Assembly: GCA_947039985.1 (NCBI GenBank)
Contig: CAMRAP010000002.1
Coordinates: forward strand, 1-25,703
Origin: an uncultured Odoribacter sp.
GTDB lineage: Bacteria; Bacteroidota; Bacteroidia; Bacteroidales; Marinifilaceae
DNA length: 25,703 nucleotides
Direction of reading: 5' to 3'
Part shown: one piece after another, positions 1 to 8,737 of the stretch
Layout: every line of letters begins with the position of its first letter
How positions within the stretch are numbered: the first letter of the stretch is position 1
Made by a program: the position numbers and the translations under genes
The notes under the pieces: model-generated
The model's database searches: none
Seen by the model: the letters and a program-made list of their open reading frames with translations, nothing else
What the model was told of the DNA's origin: nothing

Positions 1-46
1 TACACTAATCTTAACACTCTTTCCCTACACGACGCTCTTCCGATCT
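1..46. other. Sequencing-adapter contamination at contig end
   Basis: Bases 14-46 match the 33-base Illumina TruSeq/universal read-1 adapter, which ends in GCTCTTCCGATCT. Read on the minus strand the adapter encodes RSEERRVGKEC, a peptide known from contaminated database proteins. Bases 1-13 lie outside the adapter and are probably also not genomic. Genuine sequence seems to start at base 47, where the macroglobulin reading frame becomes sensible. The adapter identity is recalled, but the match is complete over 33 bases. Confidence 0.97.
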
Positions 47-2599
47 AAAAAGTATAAGGTAGGCGAAACCATCAAAGTGAGCTTCCCATCTTCGGAGGGG
101 GCTGTTGCTATTGTTAGTTTTGAAAATGGCAAAACGATTAGTCAAATTCAGCGTATTCCAACACAGCCCAAAATAACTACGTTCGAACTGAAAGCGAGTA
201 GTGATATGTGTCCCAATACCTATGTTGCGATCTCTCTTATTCAGCCTTACGATGAAAGAGGGAATGATCGTCCCATTCGCTTGTATGGAGTTGTGAATGT
301 GAATGTAGAAGATCCTAGTCTTCATTTAAATCCAGCTGTAAAAGTTCCTTCAGAGTTACGTCCTAGTGAAGAGTTTACCATTGAGGTGACTGAAAAAGAG
401 GGGCGAAAGATGAATTATACCGTAGCTATTGTTGATGAGGGATTATTGTCTTTGACTGCTTTTAAAACGCCAGATCCATTTCCTGCTTTTTATGCACGTG
501 AAGCTTTGGGGGTAAAGACATGGGATTTTTACGACTATATTTTTGGAGCTTACGGTGCACGTCTAGATAAGGCTTTTGCTGTTGGGGGAGATGAATCTCT
601 TCAAAAGATGCAGGACGAAAAGACGAATCGTTTTAAACCGGTGGTACTTTTTGATGGTCCTTTCACTTTGGAAGCAGGGAAAATAGCGAAGCATACGTTT
701 AAAATGCCCGAATATATTGGAGAGGTGCGCACAACGATTGTTGCTGCAACTAACGGATGTTATGGCTCTACGGCAGTGAACACCACCGTGAATAGACCAT
801 TAATGCTCTCTGTTGCACTACCTCGTTTATTAACTCCAGGGGATATGATCAGTATACCTGTCACTGTGTTTGCTATGAAAGATCACATTCGTGAGGTGAA
901 GGTGAAAATAACGACAGACGATAAAATAACTCTATTGGATGGCGATACTCAAACCATTCAGTTTGACAAGAAAGGTGAAAAATTAGTTTGGTTTCAGGTC
1001 AAAATAAATCAACAAATTGGTGTCTCCTCATTGGTGGTAGAAGCGACATCAGGAAATGAGCATGCTAAAGTTTCGGAAGATATTCAGGTGCGTGTACCCA
1101 ATCCACGCTTGACAAAAATAGAAGCAAAAGAGGTTCAAGCAGAGGGTACGGTTCAGTTTAACACTGAAATCACGGGTTCAGATCCACAATCGATACTTGA
1201 AATTTCTTCTATCCCTTCGCTTAATTTAGAACAAAGACTATCTTATCTATTGGAATATCCACATGGTTGTGTGGAGCAGATTACCTCAAAGGCTTTTCCA
1301 CAATTGTCTTTGCCCGTATTGCTTAGCTTGACAGCCGAGGAACGATTGAAGGTAGAGGAGCATGTTAGGGTGGTGATCCATAAATTAAGAAGTTATCAAA
1401 CCAGTGAAGGTGGTTTTGCCTATTGGTCGGGAGGAACTTATGCTTCAGAGTGGGGAACCACTTATGCTGTTAATTTCTTGATTTCAGCACAGCAACAAGG
1501 GTATTCAATACCAGTTCAAATGCTACAAAATGCAACAAACTACATTCAAAAAGTGGCGAATAGTTGGTATAGTATTAAGCCTTGGGCACAGCAAGAGCAA
1601 GCCTATCGTTTATTTGTCTTGGCTTTGAGTGGACAGCCCGATATGGCAGCCATGAATCGTTTAAAAGAGAGTAATATCGAACGTCCTGTTGCTCAATGGT
1701 TATTGGCTTCTGCCTATGCTTTGAGCAACCAAAGTAGTATAGCGAAGAAAATGGTTGAAAATCTTTCATCAGATATTGCTTCTTATCGTGAGACGGGTGG
1801 AACTTATGGCTCAACGACTAGGGATAATGCATTGATTTTACAGGCTATGGTTATTCTAGATATGCAAGAAAATGCGTATCGAATGTTGAATAAAATCTCT
1901 AAGGAGATGGGATCTGGTGCATGGTATAGCACACAAGAAACTTCTTTTTGCTTACATGCTGCAGCGCAATTTGTTCGTAAATATTTGGGAACACAGGCTG
2001 GTATCAATGTGATCATTACCACGCCCAAGGGTGACAGAGAGCTTAAAATAGATAAAACCATTTGGCAACAAAAATTGAATATTGACAATAAGATGTCAGT
2101 TGTAACGGTCGAAAACAAAGGCAAAGGTAAACTGTTTGTTAAGCAAATAAACTCTTATGCTCCTCTTGAAATGGTGACAGAGAAAATGATGTCGGGATTA
2201 GAGATGGATGTACGTTACTATAATGATAAAGGAGTTTTGTTAACTGATGGAACGTTTCAGCAAGGCGAAGACGTGGTCATAGAAATAAATGTAAAGAACA
2301 CAGGACTTACGGGTACTTATCAAGAATTAGCATTGAGTTATCTTGTCCCCTCAGGTTTTGAGATTATCAATGAGCGTTTAACAGGGAATGTCACTTGGGC
2401 AGGAGTTGAAAACATAGATATCCGTGATGAACGTTTCTATATCTACTTCGATTTGGATCAAAACCAAACGAAAACTTTCAAGCTACGTTGCAATGCAGCC
2501 TTTAAAGGAGAGTATATGCAACCAGCAGTGAACTGCTCTGCCATGTATGATAATAGTATTCAAGCGATATTACCGGGTAGGAGGATAAAGATAAACTAA
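47..2599 (+). CDS. Alpha-2-macroglobulin family protein, C-terminal half (5' truncated)
   Basis: Bacterial alpha-2-macroglobulins are large envelope proteins thought to trap attacking proteases through a reactive thioester. The frame is open from base 47 (KKYKVGETIKVSF), so the GTG at 77 is an internal codon and the true start lies beyond the contig end. About 850 residues are visible; family members are usually about 1,500-1,900. Counting from codon 77, the A2M domain (PEYIGEVRTTIVAATNG, then LPRLLTPGD) lies at about residues 210-260. The thioester motif GCVEQ is at 397-401 (Cys398, Gln401), followed by a helical thioester/complement-like domain and a C-terminal beta-rich domain. The thioester residues are intact, so a trapping function is plausible. 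The usual partner gene pbpC is not downstream; it could be upstream, out of view. The gene ends 98 bp before the response regulator and shows no link to it. Confidence 0.9.
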   Translation, partial: KKYKVGETIKVSFPSSEGAVAIVSFENGKTISQIQRIPTQPKITTFELKASSDMCPNTYVAISLIQPYDERGNDRPIRLYGVVNVNVEDPSLHLNPAVKVPSELRPSEEFTIEVTEKEGRKMNYTVAIVDEGLLSLTAFKTPDPFPAFYAREALGVKTWDFYDYIFGAYGARLDKAFAVGGDESLQKMQDEKTNRFKPVVLFDGPFTLEAGKIAKHTFKMPEYIGEVRTTIVAATNGCYGSTAVNTTVNRPLMLSVALPRLLTPGDMISIPVTVFAMKDHIREVKVKITTDDKITLLDGDTQTIQFDKKGEKLVWFQVKINQQIGVSSLVVEATSGNEHAKVSEDIQVRVPNPRLTKIEAKEVQAEGTVQFNTEITGSDPQSILEISSIPSLNLEQRLSYLLEYPHGCVEQITSKAFPQLSLPVLLSLTAEERLKVEEHVRVVIHKLRSYQTSEGGFAYWSGGTYASEWGTTYAVNFLISAQQQGYSIPVQMLQNATNYIQKVANSWYSIKPWAQQEQAYRLFVLALSGQPDMAAMNRLKESNIERPVAQWLLASAYALSNQSSIAKKMVENLSSDIASYRETGGTYGSTTRDNALILQAMVILDMQENAYRMLNKISKEMGSGAWYSTQETSFCLHAAAQFVRKYLGTQAGINVIITTPKGDRELKIDKTIWQQKLNIDNKMSVVTVENKGKGKLFVKQINSYAPLEMVTEKMMSGLEMDVRYYNDKGVLLTDGTFQQGEDVVIEINVKNTGLTGTYQELALSYLVPSGFEIINERLTGNVTWAGVENIDIRDERFYIYFDLDQNQTKTFKLRCNAAFKGEYMQPAVNCSAMYDNSIQAILPGRRIKIN

Positions 2600-2697
2600 A
2601 TATCATTTGCACTTAATGTAAGAATTATCGTGGTTCTTTTACAGAGGAATTATGTTCTTGGAAGTTGAATTCTCTTTTTTTGCATAAAAAATAGGCT

Positions 2698-4035
2698 ATG
2701 ACTAAAATACTAATTATAGATGATGAGGTTCAAATACGAAGCCTACTTTCGAGGATCATATCTCTTGAGGGCTATGAAGTATTGCAGGCAGACTCCATTA
2801 AAAATGGTATCAAGCAGATAAAGCAACATCAACCAGACATTGTGCTCTGTGATGTGTTTTTGCCTGATGGCAATGGTGTTAGTGCTATTCCTGAATTGAA
2901 ATCGCAGCTCATGGATGGTGAAATTATAATGCTTACTGCTCATGGAAATATAACAGATGGTGTGCAAGCTATAAAGAGTGGTGCTTATAACTATTTAACA
3001 AAGGGGAATGATAACGATCGAATTCTTCCCATGCTTGCCAATGCAGCTGAAAAAGTGAGACAGCGAAAACATTTGATAAAATTGGAATCGCTGATAAAAA
3101 AGGAGTACTCTTTTGAGAGTATTATAGGTAAATCAAGCCCCTTGCTTTTAGCGGTTGATATGGCAAAAAAGGTTGCACCGACAGATGCAACCATCTTACT
3201 GACAGGCGAAACAGGGACAGGTAAAGAGGTCTTTGCAGCAGCCATTCATCATGGCAGTACAAGAGCCAAAGGAAGTTTTGTTGCTGTCAATTGCGGAGCT
3301 TTGAGTGGAGAGTTGATTGAAAGTGAGATGTTTGGATACAAATCTGGAGCATTTACTGGTGCGACAAAAGATAAAAAAGGACTTTTTGAACAAGCCGACA
3401 AGGGTACTATATTCTTGGATGAGGTGGGCGAAATGTCTACAACACTTCAAGTAAAGCTACTTCGGGCACTTGAAACGGGAGAATTCATTCCCGTTGGAGA
3501 TACAAAAACAAGGCGAGTGGATGTTAGGGTGATTGCTGCAACTAATCGCAAGCTGAAGCAGATGGTTGAAAAAGGCGAGTTTCGTGAAGATTTATTCTAT
3601 CGATTGTCCGTTTTTGCGATTGAACTTCCTCCATTGCGTGAACGTGGGGATGATGTGATCCTACTTGCCAAGATCTTCATTCATGGCTTTGCTGCCAAGA
3701 TGAATAGCACAATCAATGATGTAGAGGATCTTTTTTTTGAAGCCATTAAAAACTACCCTTGGCAGGGGAATATTCGTGAATTACGGAATGTAATAGAGCG
3801 CAGTATCATCTTGTCATCCGATGGTATTCTTCAATTAAAAAACCTGCCCATAGATATTCAACTTGCGCAAGGTTCAACAATAGATTGGGTTGAATTAGCA
3901 AGTGTTGAGAAGGCTCATATCTGCCATATGCTACAATATACAGGTGGAAATAAGACCGAAGCTGCCCGATTGATGAAAATAGGATTGACAACTTTGTATC
4001 GAAAAATAGAAGAATACGGTATTCCATCGCAGTAG
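2698..4035 (+). CDS. NtrC-family sigma-54-dependent response regulator, probable Kdp regulator
   Basis: This is a three-domain activator of 445 residues. The receiver (1-120) has the acidic pair Asp8/Asp9, phospho-acceptor Asp52, Thr80 and Lys102. The AAA+ domain (about 140-375) has Walker A GETGTGKE at 170-177, the sigma-54 contact loop GAFTGA at 217-222 and Walker B GTIFLDE at 236-242. A Fis-type helix-turn-helix lies at about 410-445. Such proteins bind upstream enhancers and use ATP to open sigma-54 promoters. It sits immediately upstream of the kdp genes, separated by a terminator and a candidate sigma-54 promoter. It is therefore the likely partner of the kinase at 10669-12357 and replaces the OmpR-type KdpE of E. 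coli. Family assignment is firm; the Kdp role is inferred from position. The ATG at 2698 places the receiver at the N-terminus as expected. Confidence 0.93.
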   Translation: MTKILIIDDEVQIRSLLSRIISLEGYEVLQADSIKNGIKQIKQHQPDIVLCDVFLPDGNGVSAIPELKSQLMDGEIIMLTAHGNITDGVQAIKSGAYNYLTKGNDNDRILPMLANAAEKVRQRKHLIKLESLIKKEYSFESIIGKSSPLLLAVDMAKKVAPTDATILLTGETGTGKEVFAAAIHHGSTRAKGSFVAVNCGALSGELIESEMFGYKSGAFTGATKDKKGLFEQADKGTIFLDEVGEMSTTLQVKLLRALETGEFIPVGDTKTRRVDVRVIAATNRKLKQMVEKGEFREDLFYRLSVFAIELPPLRERGDDVILLAKIFIHGFAAKMNSTINDVEDLFFEAIKNYPWQGNIRELRNVIERSIILSSDGILQLKNLPIDIQLAQGSTIDWVELASVEKAHICHMLQYTGGNKTEAARLMKIGLTTLYRKIEEYGIPSQ

Positions 4036-4052
4036 TTTCCGACTACGAATAC
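4012..4052. promoter_or_regulatory. Candidate enhancer site for the kdp sigma-54 promoter
   Basis: The palindrome GAATAC-G-GTATTC lies at 4012-4024 and a third GAATAC half-site at 4047-4052. Between them is a smaller inverted repeat, GTAGT-N5-ACTAC (4032-4046). They lie about 115-155 bp upstream of the start site predicted from the sigma-54 promoter, within the usual enhancer range. The first palindrome overlaps the last codons of the regulator gene, so chance is a real alternative. Confidence 0.3.
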
Positions 4053-4063
4053 CCCAATTTGGT

Positions 4064-4096
4064 AAAACACCCTTTCAAAATGGAAGGGTGTTTTTT
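4064..4096 (+). terminator. Rho-independent terminator after the NtrC-type regulator
   Basis: The arms AAAACACCCTT (4064-4074) and AAGGGTGTTTT (4084-4094) are perfectly complementary. The stem is extended by a U-G and a C-G pair around a 5-nt loop, and a T run ends at 4096. It starts 28 bp after the stop codon of the regulator gene. It separates regulator transcription from the kdp operon, which therefore needs its own promoter. Confidence 0.9.
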
Positions 4097-4141
4097 GTGC
4101 ATGAAAGGCTAAGTTTTTGACGGTGTGCATTTTATTCTTCG

Positions 4142-4157
4142 TGGCACACATTTGGCT
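4142..4157 (+). promoter_or_regulatory. Candidate sigma-54 (-24/-12) promoter of the kdp operon
   Basis: TGGCAC-N5-TGGC (4142-4156) matches the consensus TGGCAC-N5-TTGC at 9 of 10 fixed positions. The diagnostic GG (4143-4144) and GC (4155-4156) dinucleotides have the correct 10-bp spacing. Transcription would start near 4168, 33 bp before the first small ORF of the operon. The gene just upstream encodes a sigma-54 activator carrying GAFTGA, which supports the call. Confidence 0.75.
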
Positions 4158-4200
4158 TATAGGTTCATTGTAATGAGAAATAAAAACTTAATCTAAAACA

Positions 4201-4296
4201 ATGAATGATTTCTATCTATTTACGCTGCTCCTTATCCTAGGACTTGTCTGTTATGGCATCTTCTTTCTCTCTATTAAATGGTTCGATAAAATCTAG
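4201..4296 (+). CDS. 31-residue single-span membrane protein upstream of kdpF
   Basis: This short ORF encodes 31 residues beginning MNDFYLFTLLL and ending IKWFDKI. Residues about 5-24 form one hydrophobic helix, followed by a short mixed-charge tail. It is the first ORF downstream of the candidate sigma-54 promoter and ends 6 bp before kdpF. It is not KdpF itself, which follows. Other kdp loci, as I recall, also have tiny membrane ORFs before kdpF, so it may be a second small Kdp accessory subunit or a leader peptide. No function can be assigned. Support comes from position, an intact frame and a clear helix-plus-tail pattern. Confidence 0.6.
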   Translation: MNDFYLFTLLLILGLVCYGIFFLSIKWFDKI

Positions 4297-4302
4297 AAAA
4301 TT

Positions 4303-4383
4303 ATGTACACAGCACTTTTTTTTGTCAGCATAGCTGTATTCTGCTATCTGATTTATGTATTGGTTAGGCCTGAAAAATTCTAG
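4303..4383 (+). CDS. kdpF: Potassium-transporting ATPase subunit KdpF
   Basis: KdpF is a tiny single-helix peptide that stabilises the KdpABC complex in the inner membrane. The ORF encodes 26 residues: an N-terminal helix (about residues 3-20) and the C-terminus YVLVRPEKF, which closely resembles the PEKF-type end of known KdpF proteins. It lies 37 bp before kdpA and 6 bp after the 31-residue ORF, the expected place in the operon. The frame is intact, and the length is close to that of other KdpF peptides. Confidence 0.88.
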   Translation: MYTALFFVSIAVFCYLIYVLVRPEKF

Positions 4384-4420
4384 AGGCTTATTGTTTATAA
4401 ATTATTAAAAATAAAATAAG

Positions 4421-6121
4421 ATGAATTACGAAATCTTGGGTGTTGCCTTGCAGGTACTTGTCCTAGTAGCTTTGAGTTATCCGCTTGGACGATACATCGC
4501 AAAAGTTTATCGTGGAGAGAAGAACTTCATGGACTTTCTGACTCCATTTGAAAATTGCATTTACAAAGTTTGCTCGATAGATCCGAATGAGCAAATGGGT
4601 TGGAAGCGTTTCTTAAAAGTGCTTTTAATATTGAACCTCTTTTGGTTTGTATGGGGAATGGTGCTACTTTTTATACAAGGAGGCTTGCCACTAAATCCCG
4701 ACAATAATATTGGACAGAGTGCTTCTCAGGCGTTCAACACCTGTATTAGTTTTATGGTCAACTGCAACCTACAACATTATAGTGGTGAGACTGGATTGAC
4801 CTATTTTACCCAACTATTTGTGATTATGTTGTTCCAATTTGTAACAGCAGCAACAGGTATGGCGGCTTTTGCAGCTGTAATGAAAGGTATGGGGTCAAAA
4901 ACGACCCAAACATTGGGTAACTTCTGGGTGTATTTGGTGCGTACCTTAACTCGTATCCTTATTCCTCTTTCAATGATTGTAGGTATGTTGCTTATTCTTG
5001 ATGGAACTCCGATGACTTTAGAAGGGAAACAAACCCTTACCACACTTGAAGGTAGGGAACAAGTCATTTCACAAGGACCCGTTGCAGCAATTGTTGCCAT
5101 TAAACAATTGGGAACAAACGGAGGTGGTTTCTTTGGTGTAAACTCATCGCATCCGCTTGAAAACCCTAGCTATTTCACCAATATGGTTGAGTGTATCTCA
5201 ATTCTATTCATTTCAATGTCACTTATTTGGTGTTTGGGCTTCTATTTGAAAAGAAGAAAATTTGCCGCCTGCATATTTGGAGTGATGTTTCTAGCCTACT
5301 TAACAACGGTTGGTATTGCCGTTCATCAGGAGATGGGGGGAAATCCAGAAATTGCTACAATGGGTATTTCACAACTCAATGGATCGATGGAGGGTAAAGA
5401 GGTCAGATTTGGTTCGGCTGCAACGGCGCTATGGTCCATGACAACTACTGTTACCTCAAACGGTTCGGTAAACGGTATGCATGATAGTCTTACTCCACTA
5501 TCTGGAATGCTTGCCATGCTGAATATGCAAATTAACTGCTGGTTTGGTGGTGTGGGTGTAGGTTTCATGAACTACTATATTTTTATTATCATTGCTGTAT
5601 TTCTTAGTGGATTGATGGTTGGGCGAACGCCTGAGTTTTTGGGTAAAAAAATTGAGCCCAAAGAGATGAAAATAGCTGTTATAATAGCTCTGTTGCATCC
5701 GTTTGTGATCCTATGTGGAACAGCTATTGCTTCACATTTGGCAGTCAACGATCCAACACTTGCCGCAGCCTGGTTAAGCAATCCTTCGTTTCACGGATTG
5801 AGCCAAATGCTTTATGAGTTCACCTCCTCTGCGGCAAATAATGGTTCTGGTTTCGAGGGCTTAAGCGATAATACGCCATTCTGGAATATTTCGACAGGAA
5901 TAGTTCTTATATTATCACGCTATCTACCTATTATAGGTCAAGTGGCCATTGTTGGCATCTTAGCACAAAAGAGATTTGTTCCTGAAAGTGCTGGAACATT
6001 AAAAACAGATACAGTAACCTTTTCGGTGATGACCTTTGCGGTAATATTCATTATTGCTGCCTTAGCCTTCTTTCCTGCATTGACGCTTGGACCTATTGCC
6101 GAATATTTAACAATTAAATAA
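4421..6121 (+). CDS. kdpA: Potassium-transporting ATPase potassium-binding subunit KdpA
   Basis: KdpA is the channel-like subunit that selects K+ and passes it to KdpB for high-affinity uptake under potassium limitation. The 566 residues are a normal length, with about ten hydrophobic spans. The start MNYEILGVALQ, the region PFENCIYKVCSIDPNEQMGW and the selectivity-filter segment TNGGGFFG at residues 232-239 (with SSHPLENP following) are family hallmarks. The filter glycine that E. coli numbers 232 falls within this segment. The gene ends 3 bp before kdpB, so the two are co-transcribed. No defect is visible. Confidence 0.97.
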   Translation: MNYEILGVALQVLVLVALSYPLGRYIAKVYRGEKNFMDFLTPFENCIYKVCSIDPNEQMGWKRFLKVLLILNLFWFVWGMVLLFIQGGLPLNPDNNIGQSASQAFNTCISFMVNCNLQHYSGETGLTYFTQLFVIMLFQFVTAATGMAAFAAVMKGMGSKTTQTLGNFWVYLVRTLTRILIPLSMIVGMLLILDGTPMTLEGKQTLTTLEGREQVISQGPVAAIVAIKQLGTNGGGFFGVNSSHPLENPSYFTNMVECISILFISMSLIWCLGFYLKRRKFAACIFGVMFLAYLTTVGIAVHQEMGGNPEIATMGISQLNGSMEGKEVRFGSAATALWSMTTTVTSNGSVNGMHDSLTPLSGMLAMLNMQINCWFGGVGVGFMNYYIFIIIAVFLSGLMVGRTPEFLGKKIEPKEMKIAVIIALLHPFVILCGTAIASHLAVNDPTLAAAWLSNPSFHGLSQMLYEFTSSAANNGSGFEGLSDNTPFWNISTGIVLILSRYLPIIGQVAIVGILAQKRFVPESAGTLKTDTVTFSVMTFAVIFIIAALAFFPALTLGPIAEYLTIK

Positions 6122-6124
6122 GGT

Positions 6125-8155
6125 ATGAAACAGAATAAATTGATGACACGTGAACAGGTCATAAGCGCTCTAAAAGAGTCTTTCATAAAACTCAATCCCG
6201 CCGTAATGTATCGAAATCCAGTGATGTTCACCGTGGAGGTAGCTACTTTTATAATGGGGGTTGTAACAGTTGGTGTATTGTTTGGCGATGGATCGGATCA
6301 AGGTTCATTTGGCTATAATGTTGCTGTTTTTATCATCCTTTTTGCCACCCTACTTTTTGCAAACTTTGCAGAAGCAGTGGCAGAGGCTCGGGGTAAGGCT
6401 CAAGTGGAGTCTCTTCGTAAAACTCGTGAAGATACACCGGCTAAAAAACGGGAAGGCAATAAGATTGTGACCGTCAACAGTGCTATGCTTTGCAAAGGGG
6501 ATGTGTTTGAATGTGAGGCAGGAGACATTATTCCTTCTGATGGTGAGATTATCGAGGGGCTTGCTTCTATTGATGAGAGTGCCATTACAGGAGAATCGGC
6601 ACCAGTTATACGTGAGTCGGGTGGAGATAAGACTTCGGTTACGGGAGGTACAAAGGTGCTTTCTGACAAGATTGTTGTGCGTGTAACGGCATCGGCTGGT
6701 GAGAGTTTTTTGGATAAGATGATTGCTCTTGTTGAGGGAGCATCCCGCCAAAAAAGTCCGAATGAAATTGCTTTAACGATTCTTTTGTCAGGCTTTACAC
6801 TTATATTTATAATTGTTTGTGTGACGCTTCAGCCTTTGGCAGAGTATACTTCAACCGCTGTTACGATAGCATCGCTTGTCTCGCTTTTTGTTTGCTTGAT
6901 TCCAACAACGATTGGCGGTTTGCTTTCGGCTATCGGTATTGCAGGAATGGACAGAGCGTTGAAAGCCAATGTGATTACAAAATCAGGTAAGGCGGTAGAG
7001 ACGGCAGGGGATATTGACACATTATTGTTGGATAAAACAGGAACGATCACTATTGGTAATCGGAAAGCAACAAGGTTTTATGCCGTAGATTCGAGTTGTG
7101 AAAAAGAGTTTATCGAAGCATGTCTTTGTGCCTCGATTGCCGATCAGACGCCAGAGGGTAAATCTATCGTTGAACTGTGTGCAGCTAAGGGGTATGTGGT
7201 TGACAATACAAAATTGGCTGGTTGTCGTTGGATTGATTTTACAGCACAAACGAAATGTTCGGGTGTCGAATTAAGATCTGGAACAGCGATCGTTAAAGGT
7301 GCATCTGAGACCATCAAGGAGTTGGTTAAAAAAGTGGGTGCAGAGTATCCAGCTATTGCCAATCAATTTACTACGCAGATATCAGAAAATGGTGGTACAC
7401 CCTTAGTGGTATCTCAAGACAGCAAAGTGTTAGGTGTTATCGAATTACAGGATATCATCAAGCCGGGCATCAAAGAGCGATTTGAACGCCTCCGTAAGAT
7501 GGGTGTGAAGACGGTTATGGTTACGGGCGATAATGCTTTGACAGCTAAATATATTGCACACAAAGCGGGTGTTGATGATTTTATAGCAGAGGCTAAACCC
7601 GAAGATAAGATGGAGTATATCCGTCACGAGCAGTCTCTAGGTAAGTTAGTTGCTATGATGGGCGATGGTACAAATGATGCTCCAGCCTTGGCGCAAGCCG
7701 ATGTGGGGGTTGCCATGAATAGTGGAACTCAAGCAGCAAAAGAGGCTGGAAATATGGTTGATTTGGACAATGATCCAACCAAGCTTATTGAGATTGTTGA
7801 GATTGGCAAGCAATTGTTGATCACTCGGGGCACTTTGACTACATTTAGTATATCTAACGATGTTGCGAAGTATTTCGCCATTGTTCCTGCACTCTTTATG
7901 GGTTCCATTCCTGCTCTGTCAGCGCTTAATATTATGAACCTTCATTCGCCAGAATCGGCGATATTGTCGGCGATTATTTTCAATGCTTTGATTATACCTG
8001 CCCTGATTCCATTGGCATTAAGGGGTGTGCAATACAAGCCAATCGGTGCGTCTGCGCTGTTACGACGCAATTTATTAATATATGGTATTGGAGGCGCAAT
8101 CGTACCATTTATAGCGATTAAATTCATTGACATGGCTCTTGCCTTTATACTATAA
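6125..8155 (+). CDS. kdpB: Potassium-transporting ATPase ATP-binding subunit KdpB
   Basis: KdpB is the P-type ATPase subunit that drives K+ import. At 676 residues it is full length. The actuator motif TGES is at 155-158; its serine corresponds to the E. coli serine whose phosphorylation inhibits the pump. The phosphorylation site DKTGT starts at Asp303. The hinge GDGTNDAPALAQADVG and the segment TRGTLTTFSISND are conserved. Membrane helices occur near the N-terminus (about 35-90), at about 215-270, and in the C-terminal 100 residues. It is tightly packed between kdpA and kdpC. All catalytic motifs are intact, so an active pump is expected. Confidence 0.98.
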   Translation: MKQNKLMTREQVISALKESFIKLNPAVMYRNPVMFTVEVATFIMGVVTVGVLFGDGSDQGSFGYNVAVFIILFATLLFANFAEAVAEARGKAQVESLRKTREDTPAKKREGNKIVTVNSAMLCKGDVFECEAGDIIPSDGEIIEGLASIDESAITGESAPVIRESGGDKTSVTGGTKVLSDKIVVRVTASAGESFLDKMIALVEGASRQKSPNEIALTILLSGFTLIFIIVCVTLQPLAEYTSTAVTIASLVSLFVCLIPTTIGGLLSAIGIAGMDRALKANVITKSGKAVETAGDIDTLLLDKTGTITIGNRKATRFYAVDSSCEKEFIEACLCASIADQTPEGKSIVELCAAKGYVVDNTKLAGCRWIDFTAQTKCSGVELRSGTAIVKGASETIKELVKKVGAEYPAIANQFTTQISENGGTPLVVSQDSKVLGVIELQDIIKPGIKERFERLRKMGVKTVMVTGDNALTAKYIAHKAGVDDFIAEAKPEDKMEYIRHEQSLGKLVAMMGDGTNDAPALAQADVGVAMNSGTQAAKEAGNMVDLDNDPTKLIEIVEIGKQLLITRGTLTTFSISNDVAKYFAIVPALFMGSIPALSALNIMNLHSPESAILSAIIFNALIIPALIPLALRGVQYKPIGASALLRRNLLIYGIGGAIVPFIAIKFIDMALAFIL

Positions 8156-8164
8156 TACAACGAA

Positions 8165-8737
8165 ATGAAAACAATATTAATATCAATAAAAATAACGGTA
8201 GCCTTTTGTATCATCCTTTTTGGAGGCTATGTCATGGTTTTGTGGGGATTTGCTCGATTAGTGACTCCCAATGAAGGACAAGCGGAGGTGCTTACCTTGG
8301 ATGGGAAAGTCGTTGGAGCTACTAATGTGGGACAAGAATTCAGCGATATGAAGTATTTCTGGGGACGTCCCTCTGCTGTTGATTATAATGGAGGTGGTTC
8401 AGGTGGAAGTAATAAGGCTGTATCTAATCCTGAATATCTCAAAGAGGTAGGTGTGCGAATTGAGCAATTTCTGGAATCGCATCCATACCTTGAGCGCAAG
8501 GATTTGCCTTCAGAGTTGGTGACTGCAAGTGCTAGTGGATTGGATCCGCACATTTCGCCTTTGGCAGCGGAGGTGCAAATTCAACGCATTGCAGATGCTC
8601 GTCAAATGAAAGTAGAATATATTGCAGAGATTATCGTTAATACTACTCATAAACCATTGGTAGGACAGCCATATATTAATGTCTTAGAACTGAATATTGC
8701 ATTAGATAGTGCAATATTAAATGAAAATAAAGGATGA
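8165..8737 (+). CDS. kdpC: Potassium-transporting ATPase subunit KdpC
   Basis: KdpC is a single-span subunit that stabilises KdpAB and raises its ATP affinity. The 190-residue protein has an N-terminal helix (about 7-30) and a periplasmic domain with family motifs: YFWGRPSAVDYN, the glycine/serine stretch GGGSGGSN followed by SNPEYL, and SGLDPHISPLAAEVQ with QRIADAR. It starts 9 bp after kdpB. Its stop codon overlaps the start of the next ORF by 4 bp (ATGA), so the downstream porin relic was once translationally coupled to it. Confidence 0.96.
   Translation: MKTILISIKITVAFCIILFGGYVMVLWGFARLVTPNEGQAEVLTLDGKVVGATNVGQEFSDMKYFWGRPSAVDYNGGGSGGSNKAVSNPEYLKEVGVRIEQFLESHPYLERKDLPSELVTASASGLDPHISPLAAEVQIQRIADARQMKVEYIAEIIVNTTHKPLVGQPYINVLELNIALDSAILNENKG

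Noticed and set aside
11..325. 104-residue minus-strand ORF at the left edge
   Set aside because: Its C-terminus RSEERRVGKEC is translated adapter, and the rest lies antisense to the macroglobulin gene.
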